From: JAHJDS01 sp964569795
Lineage (GTDB): Bacteria; Desulfobacterota; Desulfarculia; Desulfarculales; JAHJDS01
Assembly: GCA_964569795.1 (NCBI GenBank)
Contig: CAZMVB010000004.1
Coordinates: 62,001 to 126,000 of the forward strand
Length of the DNA: 64,000 nt
Reading direction: 5' to 3'
Below are positions 41,422-50,404 of this stretch, piece by piece (the first letter of the stretch is position 1; each line of letters opens with the position of its first letter). The translations under genes and the position numbers were made by a program. The notes below the pieces were generated by a model. It searched no databases. It saw only the letters and a list, made by a program, of their open reading frames with translations, and was not told where the DNA came from.

Positions 41422-43191
41422 TTATCCCTGGCCGGTGGTCAAGGGCTCCTGGTAGGAGACCTGGATGGCGGCGTTGAGCCAGGTCTGGGGGTCCTCGACG
41501 GCCTCGGTCTCGAGCCGGAACTCGCGCTGCCCGGTCTTGTCCCGGATCAGCCGCAGGCCGGCCTGGAACTCCTCGTAAAAGTCCTGGCACAGCTCGGCCG
41601 CCTCGACCCGGCGCTCCCGGGCCAGGCTCAGGATCCGATCGGCCGCCTGGTCGGTGAACTGGATCTGGATGTCGGTCCGGTCGCAGAACTCGGTCTCGAA
41701 GTCCTGGACCTGCCGCAGTCCGGTGGCCACCGTGTCAAAGGCCGCCGCCAGGTCCGCGCCCAGTTCGAAGTACAGCGAGGCCACCAGGTCGAGCCTCTCG
41801 TCCGAGAGCTCGGGGGCCAGCCGGCCCAGGAAATCGGCCTGCCGGGCCCGGGCGATGGCCTTGACCCTCTCCAGGTCCTGCCGGCGCACGGCGGCCAGGC
41901 GCGGGGCCAGTTCCCGGCCGGCCGTGCCGGAGAGCAGCCGCTCCAGTTCCCCGTCCGGGTCGGCGACCATCTCCGGGGTGAGCAGGAGTTCGGTGATCCG
42001 GGTGCTGGGCAGGGCCTTTTCAAAGTGGATCAGGACCCGCTCGATGGCCGAGACCAGGGACCGGGCCCCGGTCTTCTCCTCGGCGGCCCGGGCGGCGATC
42101 ATCCGGAGGGCCTCCTCCTCGAAGCGGATGTCGATGCCGTAGGCGGCGAAGTCCCGGCGCTTGCTGGTCAGGATCGGGTTGTTGGGATTTTCGAGGATGG
42201 TCAGCAGGTCCTCGGCCGACAGGGTCTGAAAGGTGGTCACCACCGGCAGCCGGCCGATGAACTCGCTCTCGAAGCCGTAGTCCATCAGGTCCCGGGCGGT
42301 GACCTGGGTCAGATAGGCCTCGTCCGGGGTGTTGTCCCGGGCGGGCTGGCCGAAGCCGATGGCCTGCCGGGCGACCCGGCGCTTGATGATGTCGGTCAGG
42401 CCGTTGAAGGCCCCGCTGACGATGAACAGGATGTGGCGGGTGTTGAGGGACCGCTTTTCCTTCTTGCCGGTCTTGCGGTAGCGCTCGATGGCCTGGATCT
42501 GGCTGATGGGGTCGTGAGGGACCTTGAGATCGACCTCGGTCTCCTCCATGGGCTTGAGCAAGGCCCGCTGAACACCGGTCCGGGACACGTCCAGGCCCCA
42601 GATGTTCTGGGCCGAGGCGATCTTGTCGATCTCGTCGATGTAGATGATGCCGTACTGGGCCAGTTCCAGGTCGTCGTCGGCCGCGGTCACCAGGTCGCGC
42701 ACCAGGTCCTCGACGTCGCCGCCGACGTAGCCGGTCTCGGAAAACTTGGTGGCGTCGCCCTTGACAAAGGGCACCCCCAGCTTTTCGGCGATGAGCTTGA
42801 CCATGTAGGTCTTGCCCACCCCGGTCGGGCCGATCATGATCACGTTGTTCTTGATCAGGCCGACCTGGTCGCCGTTGGCGCAGACCCGGCGCTGCTCGAA
42901 GAACTTGATCCGGTTGAAGTGGGTGCAGACCTTGGTGGCCAGAATGGCCTTGGCCTCGTCCTGCTTGACGATGTACCGGTCCAGATAGGCCAGCAGTTCG
43001 GTCGGCTTCATGTCGAATCGGATCCGGCAGGCCGGGCTGGAATCATCCCCGCCTGACCTGGAAAAGCCGGGCTCGGGAACGACCTTGTAGGTCCAGCCCT
43101 TGACCTTGTCGCCGTATTTCTTGGACAGGTAGTCCGACAGCTCGCGTTCGAGTTCCTTCTGGTCGGGCAACCTGGAGTTATGCTCGGTCAC
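41422..43191 (-). CDS. ClpX-like AAA+ ATPase without zinc domain
   Basis: A 589-residue AAA+ protein related to ClpX/HslU unfoldases. Walker A is GPTGVGKT (about 121-128), the pore-type loop segment is SETGYVGGDVEDLVRDL, and Walker B is IIYIDEIDKIA (about 183-191). The sensor region is FIVSGAFNGLTDIIKRRVA. ClpX usually starts with a four-cysteine zinc domain and is about 420 residues. Here that domain is missing and about 170 extra C-terminal residues (after RSLVSAIERVLIHFEKALP) are present, so it is a distinct subfamily. GTG at 43191 has AAGGAAG upstream; TTG at 43209 is less likely. It ends 9 bases before ahbC. Partner protease, if any, is not in the window. Confidence 0.8.
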   Translation of the reverse strand: MTEHNSRLPDQKELERELSDYLSKKYGDKVKGWTYKVVPEPGFSRSGGDDSSPACRIRFDMKPTELLAYLDRYIVKQDEAKAILATKVCTHFNRIKFFEQRRVCANGDQVGLIKNNVIMIGPTGVGKTYMVKLIAEKLGVPFVKGDATKFSETGYVGGDVEDLVRDLVTAADDDLELAQYGIIYIDEIDKIASAQNIWGLDVSRTGVQRALLKPMEETEVDLKVPHDPISQIQAIERYRKTGKKEKRSLNTRHILFIVSGAFNGLTDIIKRRVARQAIGFGQPARDNTPDEAYLTQVTARDLMDYGFESEFIGRLPVVTTFQTLSAEDLLTILENPNNPILTSKRRDFAAYGIDIRFEEEALRMIAARAAEEKTGARSLVSAIERVLIHFEKALPSTRITELLLTPEMVADPDGELERLLSGTAGRELAPRLAAVRRQDLERVKAIARARQADFLGRLAPELSDERLDLVASLYFELGADLAAAFDTVATGLRQVQDFETEFCDRTDIQIQFTDQAADRILSLARERRVEAAELCQDFYEEFQAGLRLIRDKTGQREFRLETEAVEDPQTWLNAAIQVSYQEPLTTGQG

Positions 43192-43385
43192 AAGACTTCC
43201 TTTCGCCAAGAGGTCTAATCACGCCTCCCCCTTGGCCGGGCATTACCGGCGCCGGTCATACCTCCCAGCCTTTACTATAAGCCCTGGCCCCGGTCATTTC
43301 AAGCGGTTGGGGCCGGCGCCCGGGCGGCCGGACGGGTCGAACCATCTGAATTAAATGAATTAGTCTGGAGGGGCCCGGGGCCGGA

Positions 43386-44309
43386 TCAGGCCTCCGGGGG
43401 GAGGCTGAGCCTGATTTCCACCCGGCGGTTCTTGGCCCGGCCCTGGGGGGTGTCATTGGTCGCCACGGGCCGGGTGGCGGCGAACCCCTGGATCGAGACC
43501 CGGTCGGCCGACACGCCGGCGGCGATCAGGAACTTGGCCACGGCCGCGGCCCGAACCGCGGACAGCTCCCAGTTGGAGGCGAACCGGCCGCCGTGAACGG
43601 GCCGGTCGTCGGTGTGACCGGCCACGGCGATCCGCAAGTCGGCCGAGGTGGCTAGCCGGGCCAGTTTGGTCAGCAGGTCCTGGACTGGCCTCGACAGCTC
43701 GGCGCCGGCCGAGGCAAAGGTGATCCGCTCGGCCAGGACGATCACCAGACGACCGTCATCGGTGAAGACGCGGATCTGGCCCGGTTCGGCCGCGGCCTCC
43801 ACCAGGAGCTTCAATTTGGCCAGCAGCCCGGCCACCAGACGCCGGCGGCGGGCCAGATCGGGCCGGGCGCCGTTGCCCAGCAGGCCGCTGACGGCATTGC
43901 CTTGCCCCAGGAGGCGGCGGTCGGCGGCCCACTGGCGCCGGCGATAGGCGTCCGCGGCCAGGCCGTCCGAGGCCCCGGCCGCCGCGAACAGCAGGGGATC
44001 GGCCCCGGAAACGGCGGGCAGGGCCTTGGGCTGGGGCGGGGCGTCCACCTGCTTGACCACCACCGTGGCCGGGCTCACCGTGGCCCGATGGTGGCTGGTC
44101 ATGGCGAACAGGACCACGAAGAAGACCAGCAGCAGACTCATCAGGTCGGCGAAGGAGAGGTGGAAATTGTCGCTGTTGTCCGTTTGCCCCCGGAAGCGGG
44201 ACACCAGGCGACCGCCCGGATTGGACACGGCGATGACCACCGTTTCCCGGCCGGGGACGGCCGGGGCCTGGACGGCCGGGGGGGCGATCACCGGGGTCGC
44301 CTCGGTCAT
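43386..44309 (-). CDS. motB: MotB-type flagellar stator / OmpA domain protein
   Basis: A 307-residue protein that anchors the MotA channel to peptidoglycan. An N-terminal 50 residues are cytoplasmic and longer than usual. A single helix follows, with the proton-binding aspartate D55 in SFADLMSLLLVFFVVLFAM. A linker leads to a C-terminal OmpA-like domain (VAGHTDDRPV, RFASNWELSAVRAAAVAKFLI, RAKNRRVEIRL). ATG at 44309 overlaps the motA stop by four bases. Chemotaxis and flaG genes elsewhere in the window support a flagellar role; related TolR/ExbD systems are less likely because of the OmpA domain. Confidence 0.9.
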   Translation of the reverse strand: MTEATPVIAPPAVQAPAVPGRETVVIAVSNPGGRLVSRFRGQTDNSDNFHLSFADLMSLLLVFFVVLFAMTSHHRATVSPATVVVKQVDAPPQPKALPAVSGADPLLFAAAGASDGLAADAYRRRQWAADRRLLGQGNAVSGLLGNGARPDLARRRRLVAGLLAKLKLLVEAAAEPGQIRVFTDDGRLVIVLAERITFASAGAELSRPVQDLLTKLARLATSADLRIAVAGHTDDRPVHGGRFASNWELSAVRAAAVAKFLIAAGVSADRVSIQGFAATRPVATNDTPQGRAKNRRVEIRLSLPPEA

Positions 44310-45160
44310 GGCACCCGCCCCTGGCGTGCGCCGATCCGGGGCCAGGCCCACCGGCGGGCCTTGAGTCTTTCCGGACGGTGGGGGGCCGGCTTGTCGGCGG
44401 CCAGGGGCGTCAGGTCCGCGTCGAGGAAGAAGCCGGTCTTCAGGCGGCGGCGGATGATCACCGGGTGCTCGCCGGCCTTGAGGGCCAGGACACCCTCCAG
44501 GATCAAGGACAGGACCAGGGCCTCGTGCCGGATGTGCTCCAGCATCTTCCGCGACAGGGGCAGGATCAGCAGGTTGGCCAGGATCAGGCCGTAAAAGGTG
44601 GTCATCAGGGCCGTGGCCAGGCCGGACACCACCTGGGAGGGATCGGTCAGGTTGGTCAGCATCCGGATCAGGCCGACCATCGTCCCGGCCAGGCCCAGGG
44701 CCGGGGCGAGGCGGTACATGGTGTTCAGGATGGCCCGCTGGCCCTCACGCCGGGTGAGGTAGGTGTCCATGGCCCGCTCCAGGGTGGACCGGATTTCGTG
44801 TTCGCTCCGGCCGTCGCCGATCATCTCCACGCCCAGGCTCAGGAAGAACAGCCCCTCGGTTTTGGCCCTGGCCTCGAAGGCCCGGGGGCCGCCCTTTTTC
44901 TCGGCCCGGGCCAGGTCAACGAACATCTCGATCAGCCGGGCCGGATCGTGCCGGGGCGCGGTGAACAGCCGTTTCACGCTCCGCAGCAGGCTGATCATGT
45001 CCCGCCGGGAGTAGGCGATCAGGGCCCCGACCAGGGTGCCGCCGCCGACCACCAGCAGCGAGGGCAGATGAAACCAGGCGCCCTGGCGCCCGGCGACGAC
45101 GATGACCGCCGCCAGGCCGGCGAAGGCGATGCTGAGGGTGATCCACATCGATCTGGTCAT
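44306..45160 (-). CDS. motA: MotA-type proton channel subunit
   Basis: A 284-residue protein with four helices at about 7-25, 32-50, 155-175 and 188-210. The conserved family segments are LLVVGGGTLVGALIAY, a cytoplasmic domain with the helix EIRSTLERAMDTYLTRREGQ, and GLAGTMVGLIRMLTNLTDPSQVVSGLATALMTTFYGLILANLLILPL, the proton-channel signature region. It would form the stator with MotB. The basic tail is longer than average. GGAGG precedes ATG at 45160. A sigma54-like promoter lies 33 bases upstream. Confidence 0.92.
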   Translation of the reverse strand: MTRSMWITLSIAFAGLAAVIVVAGRQGAWFHLPSLLVVGGGTLVGALIAYSRRDMISLLRSVKRLFTAPRHDPARLIEMFVDLARAEKKGGPRAFEARAKTEGLFFLSLGVEMIGDGRSEHEIRSTLERAMDTYLTRREGQRAILNTMYRLAPALGLAGTMVGLIRMLTNLTDPSQVVSGLATALMTTFYGLILANLLILPLSRKMLEHIRHEALVLSLILEGVLALKAGEHPVIIRRRLKTGFFLDADLTPLAADKPAPHRPERLKARRWAWPRIGARQGRVP

Positions 45161-45561
45161 GGCCTGTCCTCCGGGTTGTGCCCGGGGTCTTAGTCAAGAT
45201 TTGTGCCAGCCGACCGCATGATAAATTTTTAGTAAAAACAACAGGTAACCAAACCAGGCCAGGGTCGGCCCCGGCCCGGGAGGCGGCCGGCGGCATTATT
45301 TGCCTAGCCCCGGCCGGGACCGGGGCGGGCCCGGCCCGCCCCGGATTCGGTGCCGAGGTGGTTTGTTCTTGAATCCATTTCCGGGGCATGTTATCCATCT
45401 GAATGATTGGAAAAGTGAGACGGGCGATCCGGGCCGGGCGGGGCCCCGGACGGTGGACATAGCCGTTAAACGCTGAAGTTGGCTGAACAAAGGAGGCCGT
45501 TGGCCACGGACATCGCCCGGGCCGGCCGCAGGCGACCCCGGCCAAACAGGAGCCGTGAACC
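45161..45561. other. divergent intergenic region between motA and the MinD-like gene
   Basis: Four hundred bases with no supported gene. The motA side has a sigma54-like site (45193-45209) followed by an AT-rich patch. The right side is GC-rich and carries the CAGGAG site of the MinD-like gene. No tRNA or repeat was found. Confidence 0.55.
45193..45209 (-). promoter_or_regulatory. sigma54-like promoter of motAB
   Basis: On the minus strand CTGGCACAAATCTTGAC matches the -24 element (TGGCAC) exactly, with correct spacing to a TTG at -12. The last base of the -12 GC pair is A, so it is one mismatch from a classic site. The motA ATG follows after about 33 bases. Confidence 0.4.
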
Positions 45562-46500
45562 ATGTCCGTGATCTGGGCCATCGGCGGAGGGAAGGGCGGC
45601 ACCGGCAAGTCGCTGGTGGTGTCCTCCCTAGCCGTGCATCTGTCCCGGACCGACAACACGGTCCTGCTGTTCGACGCCGACCTGGGGACGGCCAACCTGC
45701 ACACCTTTCTGGGCCTGGACCGTCCCCAGGCCACCCTGTCCGATTTCGTCAACCGGCGGGGGGCGAAGCTCAAGGACATCGTCTTGAGTACCGGGGTGCC
45801 TAACCTGAGTCTCATCTCCGGGGCCCGGGACGCCATGGATATCGCCAACATGAAGTTCGCCCGGAAGATGAAGATCCTGAGGCACCTCCACCAACAGGAC
45901 CAGGACTACATCCTGCTCGATCTGGGCTCGGGCACCTCGTACAACGTGCTCGATTTCTTCCTGTCGGCCCAGAAGGGCATCTTCGTGGCCAGCCCCGAGC
46001 CGACGTCCATCGAGAACACCTACCGCTTCATCAAGGGCTTTTTCTACCGGGTGGTCAACCGGTCGATCAAGAACCAGAACGCCAAGGCGACCATCGAGGA
46101 CATCTTCGAGCGGGCCGACCCGGAACGGCTGAACCAGCCGATCAAGCTGCTGGCGGCCATCGAGGCGGCGGACAACGCCGTGGCCGCGAAAATCCGCGAG
46201 GACCTGTCCCAGGTCAAGCTGTACCTGATCATCAATCAGGCCCGCAGCCAGGAGGACCGGCGACTGGGCCGGTACATGAAAAGCGCCTGCCTGAAGTATT
46301 TCTCGCTGGAGGTCGAGTACCTGGGTCACGTGCCCTACGACGACCGGGTCTGGCAGAGCATCCGCCAGCGGCGTCCCTTTCTGTTGAACTACTCGCTGTC
46401 CCCCGCGGCCCGGGCCCTGGCCGAGATTTGCGACAAGCTGACGGACAAGGGGCAGTTCAGTCTCGGCTGGAATTCGGGGCCCCAGGAGGCGGCGGGTTGA
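45562..46500 (+). CDS. MinD/ParA-family ATPase (FlhG-like)
   Basis: A 312-residue P-loop ATPase with the deviant Walker A GGGKGGTGKS (8-17), the ATP-binding aspartates in LLFDADLGTANLH near residue 40 and YILLDLGSGTSYN near residue 115. The overall layout resembles FlhG/MinD2 and related ATPases that place flagella or other surface machines. It lacks the amphipathic C-terminal helix of MinD. Divergent from motAB and followed by a J-like/HTH fusion that overlaps it by four bases, so a role in placing or regulating a polar structure is plausible; not proven. Confidence 0.85.
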   Translation: MSVIWAIGGGKGGTGKSLVVSSLAVHLSRTDNTVLLFDADLGTANLHTFLGLDRPQATLSDFVNRRGAKLKDIVLSTGVPNLSLISGARDAMDIANMKFARKMKILRHLHQQDQDYILLDLGSGTSYNVLDFFLSAQKGIFVASPEPTSIENTYRFIKGFFYRVVNRSIKNQNAKATIEDIFERADPERLNQPIKLLAAIEAADNAVAAKIREDLSQVKLYLIINQARSQEDRRLGRYMKSACLKYFSLEVEYLGHVPYDDRVWQSIRQRRPFLLNYSLSPAARALAEICDKLTDKGQFSLGWNSGPQEAAG

Positions 46501-47132
46501 AACAGCTGGCCCACCTGACCCATTACGACATGCTCGAGGTCGGCGTCGAGGCCACCCACGAGCAGGTGGAAGAGGCCTATCGCCGGATGATGGAGGCCTT
46601 TGACCGGGACTCGCTGGCCATCTACTCGCTGTTCAGCGAGGAAGAACGCCAGGACATGATCCGGCGGGTCCGGGAGGCCTACCGGATCCTGTCCAATACC
46701 AAGAACCGGCGGGACTACAACCAGTGGCTGGTCGATCAGGGGACGTTGTCCCGCCTGCCGCGGATACTGGCCGACCGGGAGGCCCGGCCGTCGATCGTCG
46801 GTCCGCGCCAGGCCCCGGACGAGGGTGCGGCCGTCCAGCCGCCGTCCGGGGGGGCATTGTTCGAGACCGAAGGGCCGCTGTCCGGAGCGGCCTTTCGACG
46901 GATACGGCAGGGCCGGGGCCTGACCCTGGAAGAGCTGACCCAGACCCTGCGCATCGGCCGGGCCTATCTCGAGGCCATCGAGACCGATGATTACGACCGC
47001 CTGCCGGCCGAGGTCTATCTGCGCGGCTTTGTCCGGGCCTACGCCCGGGCCCTGAAGCTGGACGAGGAGATCTGGGTCGGCGGTTACCTGACGGGCTATC
47101 GCCGGTGGCGCGAAGAACAACAGTCGGCCTGA
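46497..47132 (+). CDS. fusion of degenerate J domain and RodZ-type helix-turn-helix
   Basis: A 211-residue protein. Residues about 5-75 resemble a DnaJ domain (HYDMLEVGVEATHEQVEEAYRRMM, VREAYRILSNTKNRRDYN), but the HPD motif needed to stimulate DnaK is replaced by FDRD, so it should not be a normal co-chaperone. After a proline/glycine-rich linker, residues about 135-200 form the RodZ-like HTH (FRRIRQGRGLTLEELTQTLRIGRAYLEAIE then LPAEVYLRGFVRAYARAL). No membrane helix follows. TTG at 46497 has AGGAGG 7 bases upstream and overlaps the MinD-like stop. The MinD-like pairing suggests a cytoplasmic assembly or localisation factor. Confidence 0.78.
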   Translation: MKQLAHLTHYDMLEVGVEATHEQVEEAYRRMMEAFDRDSLAIYSLFSEEERQDMIRRVREAYRILSNTKNRRDYNQWLVDQGTLSRLPRILADREARPSIVGPRQAPDEGAAVQPPSGGALFETEGPLSGAAFRRIRQGRGLTLEELTQTLRIGRAYLEAIETDDYDRLPAEVYLRGFVRAYARALKLDEEIWVGGYLTGYRRWREEQQSA

Positions 47133-47197
47133 ACCGGTCGCCGGCCGCCTCCGGCCGCCAGCGACGGTGGCGGCGGCAGGTCGATCCGGGGCGGAAA

Positions 47198-47686
47198 TTG
47201 ATCGGCACGCGCCAGGAGGCGGCCCGAATCGGGCTCGCCTTCCGGCGGCGGGGCTGGCGCCTGGTGTTCACCAACGGCTGCTTCGACCTGCTGCACGCCG
47301 GCCACGTCCGCTATCTGGAGTCGGCCCGGCGGCTGGGCGACGGCCTGATGGTCGGGTTGAACACCGACGCCTCGGTCGGACGCCTCAAGGGCCCGTCCCG
47401 GCCGGTGATGCCCCTGGCCGAGCGGGCCTATGTCCTGGGCGGCCTGGGCTGCGTCGATTACATCGTCGCCTTTGACGAGGACACCCCGGCCCGGCTCATC
47501 GAGGCCGTGGGCCCCCTGGTGCTCTGCAAGGGGGGAGACTGGCCGGAGGACATGATCGTCGGCCGGGAAACGGTCCTGGCCCGGGGAGGTTCGGTCCACA
47601 GTCTGGAGTTGGTCAAAGGACAGTCAACCACCGAGCTTATCGAGCGGATCATTGAGTTGAACAAGACCGGGAAAGACACCGATTAG
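47198..47686 (+). CDS. rfaE2: nucleotidyltransferase, RfaE2 (heptose-1-phosphate adenylyltransferase)-like
   Basis: A 162-residue cytidylyltransferase-like enzyme. It has NGCFDLLHAGHVRYLESAR with the catalytic HxGH motif near residue 28, VGLNTDASVGRLKGPSRPVMPLAERAYVLGGLGCVDYIVAF and GGDWPEDMIVG, all typical of RfaE2/HldE C-terminal domains that make ADP-heptose for lipopolysaccharide. The kinase domain is not fused. TTG at 47198 aligns with the usual N-terminus; GTG at 47105 would add an arginine-rich extension and overlap the previous gene by 28 bases. Other small nucleotidyltransferases share the fold. Confidence 0.85.
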   Translation: MIGTRQEAARIGLAFRRRGWRLVFTNGCFDLLHAGHVRYLESARRLGDGLMVGLNTDASVGRLKGPSRPVMPLAERAYVLGGLGCVDYIVAFDEDTPARLIEAVGPLVLCKGGDWPEDMIVGRETVLARGGSVHSLELVKGQSTTELIERIIELNKTGKDTD

Positions 47687-47785
47687 CCCGGCCCCCGCGG
47701 GCCGGATCACCGGGCGAACAGGTCGGCCCTCGCTCCGCCCGGTGGTGTTCGGTTGCCTGGACAGCACGTTACGGAGGAACCAAGC

Positions 47786-48571
47786 ATGAGCGAGGCCTAC
47801 TTCAACGAATGCAAGGAACACCTGCATGAGCAGATCCTGAAGAAGGCGGACGGCGCTTACGGGACCGTGGTCAAGCTCAAAAGACAGCGGACCGAGTTGC
47901 AGCAGCGGGGACAGGACCTGAGCGAGAAAAAGCTGGCCTACCTGACCCAGGCCATGCACAAGGCCCACGAATACTACACCCGGGCCCTGGAATACGCCAT
48001 GGAGAACGAGGACGAGGTCGGCGAGTGGTTGACCTGCAAGATCATGAACTCGCTGTCCATCTCCTTCCAGCAGATGGGCAAGCGGGGCGAGGCCAAGGCC
48101 ATCCGGGACCGGTATCATGACTACGTCCAGTCCCGGCTGGCCAAGTGGGAACTGGACGACTATCTGGTCAACCTGATCGAGCTGGTGGATTTCCTGAGCG
48201 ACCAGAAGCTCAAGCGCCTGGTGCTGCTCAATCCCTATATCTCCAACCGGGCCATGGCCCGGGTCGATCTGGATCAGCCCATGTTCCACCTCAAGGCCGA
48301 GGACATCATGGAGGGGGACCGGTTCCTGCAGGCGGTGTATAAGCCGCGGGTCGGGGAGACGGACAGGCTCTTCAGCCGGGTCCCGGCCTCGAACGTGGCC
48401 GATCTGGCCTCGGTCCTGGTGACCGAGGCCCTGGACTCGGACAACCTGGTCTGCTCCCGGGTGGACCAGTACGTCCGGTTCTACGACCTGCTGCTCCGCT
48501 GGCCCATGCGGGACAGCCTCCATCGGGTCCTGCTGGGCCTGACCCAGGAGAAGCTGGCCGAGACCAGCTAG
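47786..48571 (+). CDS. hypothetical helical protein
   Basis: A 261-residue soluble protein that I do not recognise. It is predominantly alpha-helical: N-terminal amphipathic helices (EHLHEQILKKADGAYGTVVKLKRQRTELQQ), long charged stretches (EYYTRALEYAMENEDEVGEWL) reminiscent of TPR-like helices, and a C-terminal part with LVTEALDSDNLVC. No catalytic motif or membrane segment is seen. ATG at 47786 has a strong GGAGGAACC site. It lies 100 bases after the rfaE2-like gene. Confidence 0.65.
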   Translation: MSEAYFNECKEHLHEQILKKADGAYGTVVKLKRQRTELQQRGQDLSEKKLAYLTQAMHKAHEYYTRALEYAMENEDEVGEWLTCKIMNSLSISFQQMGKRGEAKAIRDRYHDYVQSRLAKWELDDYLVNLIELVDFLSDQKLKRLVLLNPYISNRAMARVDLDQPMFHLKAEDIMEGDRFLQAVYKPRVGETDRLFSRVPASNVADLASVLVTEALDSDNLVCSRVDQYVRFYDLLLRWPMRDSLHRVLLGLTQEKLAETS

Positions 48572-48625
48572 TTTTTCGTCCCATTAATCAGGTGAAACCG
48601 CACCAGTCGGCCCCTGGCCGTCCGG

Positions 48626-50362
48626 TCAGCGGCCGTAGGGCGAGGGGGGCTTCCTGACGCGCCTGGGCTTGGGCCGGACGAACCAGACGTCCACCCGGTC
48701 CCTGGGCGGGGGCGGCTGGGGCGGCGGCGCGGCGGCCGGGTTATAGACCATGATCGCCGCCTCGCCGGCCAGTCTCTGACCCGGCTTGATGGGCGGCTTG
48801 GCCGGATAGGGACAGACCTTCTCGCAGATGCCGCAGCCGATGCACCGGTCCACCACCACCCGGGGGCGGCCCAGGTTGTCGGGATAATCGGGCAGGGGGA
48901 AGCCCCACTCGGTGACCTGATCGATGACGATCGCCTTGGGCTGGGTGGGGCAGTGCTCCTGGCAGACCAGGCAGGGAATGCCCCGGACATAGGGGTGGCA
49001 CTGGTCGGTCAGGACATGGGCGACGCCCATGGGGGTCTTCTGCTTGACCGCAAGGGGCAGCCGGGGAATGGCCCCGGTGGGGCAGACCTGGGAACAGAGG
49101 GTGCACTTGTAGTTGCAGTTGCCCGTCCGGGCCACCAGGCGCGGGGTGTACAGGCCGGTGGCCCCGGCCTCGAACAACGTCGGCTGGAGGCCGCCGGTGG
49201 GACAGACCCGGTAGCACATCCCGCACCGGATGCAGCGCCGGGTGAACTCCCTCTCGTCCTTCACCCCCGGGGGGCGGATCAGACGGCGATCCGGACGGCC
49301 CAGGGCCCCCAGGTTAATAAGCGGCGGGACGATGAGCCCGGCCGCCAGGCCGATGGTCACCTGCCGGCGTCCCAGGTCGGGTAGCGGCTGCATTTTGGGC
49401 CGGCGGCGCCACCGGAACCGGACCCGATCGTGGGTGCAGCCCGCCCGGCAATCCAGACACAACAGACACTCGGCCGGGCGACCCGCCGCGCCGGTCTTGC
49501 AGATGGTCGCGCAGTCGCCGCAGTCGGCGCAGGCCCTTGACGGCGTCCGGCGCAGCCGGGCCGGCCCGGCCAGAAGACCCCACAGCGCCCCCAGGGGACA
49601 GAGGTTTTTGCACCAGAACCGCCGGGAGACGAACTCCAGGGCCAGGACCGCCCCGAAAATCCCCAGGGTCAGCCAGGGCAGCCAGAACAGGGGCTTGCCG
49701 CGGGCAAGCACCCCGTCGCGGATGAACCGGTAGATCGGCTCGCTGATCACGGCCAGGTGGGTATTGTAGAGCGAGCCGATCCAGGTGTTGACCTGGGCCA
49801 GGGCCGGCCAGGCGGTCAGGTCCAGGGTCCGCCACAGCAGGGACAGCGGGTCCACGAGCCCCACCAGGCTGAAGCCCAGGGGGATGGTGGCCACCGTGAC
49901 CGCCAGGACCAGGTACTTGACCCGCCGCCAGTCAGGGCCGGGCCGCTGGCGCAGCCTCCGGGGCACGGCCACCCGGGAGAATCCGTCCAGGCAGGTCCCC
50001 AGGGGGCAGATCCAGCCGCAGAAGAACCGGCCCAGCAGCAGCGTCGCCCCGGCCAGGATCAACGCCGGCCAGAGCAGATGGAGCTGGCTCACCCCGGAGA
50101 AGAGATCGACTATTGCCAGCAGGGGATCGGCCCGGAAAAAGAGATTGGTCGGCAGTTTCACCTGGTGAGGCGGCACGAACTGGTTCTTGATCAAGAACCA
50201 CAAGAACAGGCCCAGCAGGGCCAGTTGGGTCAGCCGCCGGAGCCAGACCAGGAGCCGGGGTCGCCCTCCCGGCCGGGCCGCGACCGGCTCAGGGGTCTCG
50301 GGGGACGGGGAGGGCGAGGGGGGCGACGGGGGCGCGGGGGATTCGACCGGCGGCGGGCTCAC
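48626..50362 (-). CDS. NapH/MauN-type membrane polyferredoxin (paralogue 1)
   Basis: A 578-residue iron-sulfur membrane protein. After a proline-rich N-terminus there are about five helices, with the paired loops CGWICPLG and CKNLCPLG that are diagnostic of NapH-type quinol-linked ferredoxins. The C-terminal half holds at least five four-cysteine clusters, for example CIRCGMCYRVCP, CTLCSQVCPTGAI, CLVCQEHCP and CIGCGICEKVCP. It would move electrons between the quinone pool and a periplasmic or membrane partner. GTG at 50362 has GGAG 5 bases upstream; GTG at 50377 is less likely. The upstream DUF362 gene ends 42 bases away, so the two are co-transcribed. It is a paralogue of 57200-59128. Confidence 0.9.
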   Translation of the reverse strand: MSPPPVESPAPPSPPSPSPSPETPEPVAARPGGRPRLLVWLRRLTQLALLGLFLWFLIKNQFVPPHQVKLPTNLFFRADPLLAIVDLFSGVSQLHLLWPALILAGATLLLGRFFCGWICPLGTCLDGFSRVAVPRRLRQRPGPDWRRVKYLVLAVTVATIPLGFSLVGLVDPLSLLWRTLDLTAWPALAQVNTWIGSLYNTHLAVISEPIYRFIRDGVLARGKPLFWLPWLTLGIFGAVLALEFVSRRFWCKNLCPLGALWGLLAGPARLRRTPSRACADCGDCATICKTGAAGRPAECLLCLDCRAGCTHDRVRFRWRRRPKMQPLPDLGRRQVTIGLAAGLIVPPLINLGALGRPDRRLIRPPGVKDEREFTRRCIRCGMCYRVCPTGGLQPTLFEAGATGLYTPRLVARTGNCNYKCTLCSQVCPTGAIPRLPLAVKQKTPMGVAHVLTDQCHPYVRGIPCLVCQEHCPTQPKAIVIDQVTEWGFPLPDYPDNLGRPRVVVDRCIGCGICEKVCPYPAKPPIKPGQRLAGEAAIMVYNPAAAPPPQPPPPRDRVDVWFVRPKPRRVRKPPSPYGR

Positions 50363-50404
50363 GGTGTCTCCGGGCACGGGGACTCGGCGGGGAGAGGCCG
50401 CCCG

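Noticed and set aside
40363..43056. 897-residue plus-strand ORF over ahbC and the ClpX-like gene
   Set aside because: Antisense to two genes with clear radical SAM and Walker motifs.
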